From: a virus
Length of the DNA: 23,113 nucleotides
Strand: one strand, 5' to 3'
Virus record (IMG/VR): IMGVR_UViG_3300020405_000023
Location: 1 to 23,113 of that record
Shown here: positions 21,503-23,113 of the stretch, piece after piece
Layout: the number at the start of each line of letters is the position of its first letter
Numbering within the stretch: the stretch's first letter is position 1
Made by a program: the position numbers and the translations under genes
The notes under the pieces: generated by a model
What the model saw: the letters and a program-made list of their open reading frames with translations, nothing else
What the model was told of the DNA's origin: nothing
Database searches by the model: none

Positions 21503-22207
21503 TTACTTAGATTCCTTCCCAATATCGCCAGCGATATGATGCCGTAAAACTTGCCCATATGGCAAAGTTTTAACAAAGCGCTTTAATACTTGCGAATCTG
21601 ACTCCGCGTGATCAGCGCGAGCTGTTGCGGCCCAGTGAAGCGCAACATGGCCGCCAGTAGCATAACAGCCGCCGCGCGTTTTTTCATCGCTTGCGGCCTT
21701 TTTATATGTGCCGTGATCAGTAAAACCAATAATATAGTCACGATCTAAACGCGCGCACAACGGCCGCCCAGCGCCGCAATTGCGGCAATTCATTAACTTA
21801 TTACCTTCCGCGGGGCATTTAACAATTTTAACGCCGTCAATGATTCGCGTTTTTTTACCTTCCCAAAATTTAATATTTACATTGATAACAGTTGGTAAAA
21901 CTTTAAACGCATTCAATGCGGCCTTAAAATTGTCCGCGCTGTAATTAATAACAGTACGGCCCAGTTTTAATAAATGCGCATAATTTAAAAAGTTAAAATG
22001 TGAATAAGTAAAACTGATTCCGCCAGCTGGGACCGCATCTAATAAAGTATTTAAATATTCTTTATCAATACCAGCCGCGCCGCAAGCGCTCGGATTCAAA
22101 TTACAAGTTTTTGGACAAGTAGCAAAGTTATTGCCGCGCCCAGCTCTATAAGTAACGGCGCAATATGTGGTTTTCATCGCCGTTGAATTAACAACCGTTT
22201 TTAACAT
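21503..22207 (-). CDS. Cys-rich Gp88/DUF7227-like phage protein, motif order apparently permuted
   Basis: 234 residues. Early part: TTYCAVTYRAGRGNNFATCP then KTCNLNPSACGAAG. Middle: YLNTLLDAVPAGGISFTYSH, TVINYSADN, VKIVKCPAEGNKLMNCRNCG, PLCARLDRDYIIGFTDHG. End: GGCYATGGHVALHWAATARA, then LPYGQVLRHHIAGDIGKESK. I recognise each piece from the phage Gp88/DUF7227 group: TCPxxC, GCYA...HW, R-H-x-AGD, YTH, N-SAD, CPA...C..C, IGF.HG. In the members I remember, GCYA to HHIAGD comes directly after TCPxxC; here it is at the C-terminus. The many Cys suggest metal binding. Function not known. GGAGTC is the ribosome-binding site. Base use differs from the late genes (many GCG/GCC codons). Confidence 0.75.
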   Translation of the reverse strand: MLKTVVNSTAMKTTYCAVTYRAGRGNNFATCPKTCNLNPSACGAAGIDKEYLNTLLDAVPAGGISFTYSHFNFLNYAHLLKLGRTVINYSADNFKAALNAFKVLPTVINVNIKFWEGKKTRIIDGVKIVKCPAEGNKLMNCRNCGAGRPLCARLDRDYIIGFTDHGTYKKAASDEKTRGGCYATGGHVALHWAATARADHAESDSQVLKRFVKTLPYGQVLRHHIAGDIGKESK

Positions 22208-22270
22208 TATTAAGACTCCTTTTCATTAATGTTTAAATTCTTATCGCATATATTTATATAACTTGTAAAG
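22208..22270 (-). promoter_or_regulatory. Promoter and leader for Gp88-like gene
   Basis: On the minus strand the element CTTTACAAGTTATATAAATA, beginning at 22270, is matched almost base for base by the one at 22791. TTTACA resembles a -35 box, with the AT-rich -10 region near GATAAG about 18 bases on. The leader ends with AAAAGGAGTC shortly before ATG, as in the other cassette. Confidence 0.65.
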
Positions 22271-22290
22271 CTTCACCAGCTGGACGCATA

Positions 22291-22316
22291 AAAAAAGGCC
22301 CAATAAATGGGCCTTT
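22291..22316 (-). terminator. Rho-independent terminator of the zinc-ribbon unit
   Basis: Stem AAAGGCCCA / TGGGCCTTT with a 5-base loop (about 22294-22316). On the minus strand it is followed by T-rich sequence. It is of the same design as the terminators at 21418 and 22800 and ends the two-gene unit 22337-22725. Confidence 0.78.
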
Positions 22317-22336
22317 AATTTTTTATTTATTTTGGT

Positions 22337-22522
22337 TTATCCTTCCGTCAAATCTAAACCAAATTTTTTAAAAGCTTGCGTCCATATTTTTTGTTCATAT
22401 TCGTTTAAACCTGATTCTTCAAAAGTTTGGTTATAAATATCAGCGCTAGTTAAAGCTGATACAATCGCGTTGAATTGATCAACATTTAAAGAAATTGTTA
22501 TTTTTTTCGGCTTTATTGACAT
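22337..22522 (-). CDS. 61-residue protein, unknown
   Basis: Starts at the ATG at 22522, inside the last codons of the upstream gene (overlap of ten bases), with GGAGTC upstream; a longer reading to 22576 would only extend an Arg-rich sequence and is less likely. Product: MSIKPKKITISLNVDQFNAI, then VSALTSADIYNQTFEESGLN and a helical C-terminus. It reads as a small helical protein with an N-terminal strand; no Cys, no membrane segment. No family recognised. It is translationally coupled to the zinc-ribbon protein, so a joint function is likely. Confidence 0.65.
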   Translation of the reverse strand: MSIKPKKITISLNVDQFNAIVSALTSADIYNQTFEESGLNEYEQKIWTQAFKKFGLDLTEG

Positions 22523-22725
22523 TGAATGACTCCGTTTTTTATATCTCTTGTTAATTCTTTTAAATCTTCGGCGCATTCAATACATAGCGTGAAATTTTCC
22601 GCGTTAGTATAATCCAATTCATTATTATAAAAACACTGTTCACAACCGTTATTAGGACCAAAAGCCAGCGTTTTATATTTAACAACGCCGCCGCACTTAT
22701 TAATAGCTTTTATAAATTTACTCAT
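22513..22725 (-). CDS. 70-residue zinc-ribbon protein
   Basis: Product MSKFIKAINKCGGVVKYKTL, then GPNNGCEQCFYNNELDYTNA and ENFTLCIECAEDLKELTRDI. CEQC (28-31) and CIEC (48-51) are two CxxC knuckles 16 residues apart, a good zinc-ribbon arrangement, and an extra Cys is at 11. The C-terminal helix is charged. Such proteins often bind nucleic acid or another protein; the function here is unknown. First gene of a two-gene unit driven by the shared promoter box; leader AAAAAGGAGTCTAATAATG. Confidence 0.72.
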   Translation of the reverse strand: MSKFIKAINKCGGVVKYKTLAFGPNNGCEQCFYNNELDYTNAENFTLCIECAEDLKELTRDIKNGVIQCQ

Positions 22726-22791
22726 TATTAGACTCCTTTTTATATTTTTCTAATATCCCATATAGTTATATATTTATTATACCTTGTAAAG
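22726..22791 (-). promoter_or_regulatory. Promoter and leader for zinc-ribbon unit
   Basis: Element CTTTACAAGGTATAATAAAT (from 22791 on the minus strand), near-identical to the one at 22270, followed by ACTATATGGGA near 22757-22767. The leader ends in AAAAAGGAGTCTAATAATG, which is also the leader of the other unit apart from one base. It starts just after the terminator of the gene to its right. The end of this box also has some likeness to T7-type promoters (ACTATA-GGGA), which is noted but not relied on. Confidence 0.65.
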
Positions 22792-22792
22792 G

Positions 22793-22820
22793 CCAAAAAA
22801 AAGGCCCCAGTAGGGCCTTT
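22793..22820 (-). terminator. Rho-independent terminator after partial DUF932-like gene
   Basis: Hairpin AAAGGCCC / GGGCCTTT with a 5-base loop (22800-22820). On the minus strand eight Ts follow the stem. It ends the gene at 22860-23113 and is immediately followed by the promoter at 22791. Confidence 0.8.
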
Positions 22821-22859
22821 AATTTTTCACCTTGGTTAAGGCGTTTTTATGAACTGGTG

Positions 22860-23113
22860 CTATGCGGCAACCGCTACGCGATTCCAGTCAGATTTTTTTA
22901 GATCTAAAACTTGACCGCCTAGACGTTGCCAAAAATCTACATCATCAGCTTCGGCCTTATGCGCAACAGCTGTAACAGCGTTAACCATTGTAGCGCGGTT
23001 TAACGGCTGGTCGTTTTCATAACCAGCTTGGCCAATAGTATCAAGTAAACCATTTAAAACTGAGCTAGTTTCTTTTTTACTTAAAGATAAAACTTTACCT
23101 AAATTTTCAACAA
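22860..23113 (-). CDS. C-terminal part of a DUF932-like phage/plasmid protein (partial)
   Basis: Reading leftward from the window edge, an open frame of 83 residues ends at the TAG at 22860-22862. It includes VENLGKVLSLSKKETSSVLN, NGLLDTIGQAGYENDQPLNR, then ATMVNAVTAVAHKAEADDVD, FWQRLGGQVLDLKKSDWNRV and a final AVAA. The 'NRATMVNAVT.v.h' and 'lG.qvl.l....W' elements resemble the end of DUF932 (phage/plasmid-like) proteins, but this is weak evidence without the rest. The start is outside the window. Codon use is GCG/GCC rich like the Gp88-like gene. A terminator follows. Confidence 0.5.
   Translation of the reverse strand, partial: VENLGKVLSLSKKETSSVLNGLLDTIGQAGYENDQPLNRATMVNAVTAVAHKAEADDVDFWQRLGGQVLDLKKSDWNRVAVAA

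Noticed and set aside
22337-22576. A longer start for the 61-residue gene with an Arg-rich N-terminus (RRRFKRINKRYKKR).
   Set aside because: The extension is translated from the overlapping zinc-ribbon gene in another frame; the ATG at 22522 has GGAGTC at proper distance and ideal overlap with the stop.
22757-22767. Likeness of ACTATATGGGA to the end of T7-type promoters.
   Set aside because: Only one of the two leader copies has it, no phage RNA polymerase gene is visible, and AT-rich DNA gives such matches by chance.

Overview
This window reads as the late (virion and lysis) half of a tailed marine bacteriophage plus the first genes of a differently built module. Every convincing gene lies on the minus strand, so transcription runs from high to low coordinates. 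The evidence is a terminase large subunit, a very large P22-type portal, a scaffold, a Mu gpT-like major capsid protein, a GroES-like co-chaperonin, a GTA-type 3TM holin, adaptor proteins and several fibre-type proteins. Many small proteins are of kinds I recognise from marine metagenomic phages of alphaproteobacterial hosts. The host (SAR11/SAR116-like) is inference from this resemblance, the AT-rich codon use and the holin type. No tape-measure protein, small terminase or endolysin was recognised. A short-tailed (podovirus-like) particle is therefore possible but not shown.

Layout in transcription order (right to left). (1) 23113-21503, accessory or early-type genes: a partial gene with a DUF932-like C-terminus (22860-23113), a two-gene unit (zinc-ribbon protein plus a 61-residue protein, 22337-22725), and a Cys-rich Gp88/DUF7227-like protein (21503-22207). 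Each unit ends in a near-identical GGCCC...GGGCC hairpin terminator. The two complete units share a CTTTACAAG-type promoter box and an identical ribosome-binding leader. (2) 21410-20723, about 0.7 kb without a credible gene: an iteron-like direct repeat (GTTAGTA / GCTAAGTTT), a GC-rich cluster of the palindrome CCAGCTGG, and a T-rich stretch. It is a good candidate for an origin, a regulatory hub or a packaging/recombination site. (3) 20722-14408, packaging and vertex: terminase, an acidic unknown protein, a 638-residue protein joining a DUF6884 (YaaA-like) domain to an ADP-ribosyltransferase-like region, and the portal. (4) 14415-12650, tiny overlapping genes with a membrane/lysis cassette (EF-hand membrane protein, 3TM holin) and Cys-rich micro-proteins. 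(5) 12626-8279, head assembly: GroES-like protein, scaffold, conserved companion, a capsid-associated protein and the major capsid protein, with a strong terminator after the capsid gene and a promoter candidate for the next gene. (6) 8266-4667, connector region: a set of very basic small proteins, an XhlA-like coiled-coil/membrane protein and two adaptor-type proteins. (7) 4657-1, tail fibre region: Gp80-like protein, long repeat-containing fibre, C1q-like fibre and a partial fibre running off the left edge.

About nineteen neighbouring gene pairs overlap by TAATG/ATGA or a few codons, which points to long polycistronic messages with translational coupling. The genes form an ordinary morphogenesis programme: packaging motor and portal, scaffold with co-chaperonin and capsid, connectors, then fibres. 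The most unusual parts are the DUF6884 plus ART-like virion-region protein, the repeat-dense noncoding block with its palindrome array, the self-contained terminator-promoter cassettes, and the apparently permuted motif order in the Gp88/DUF7227-like protein.
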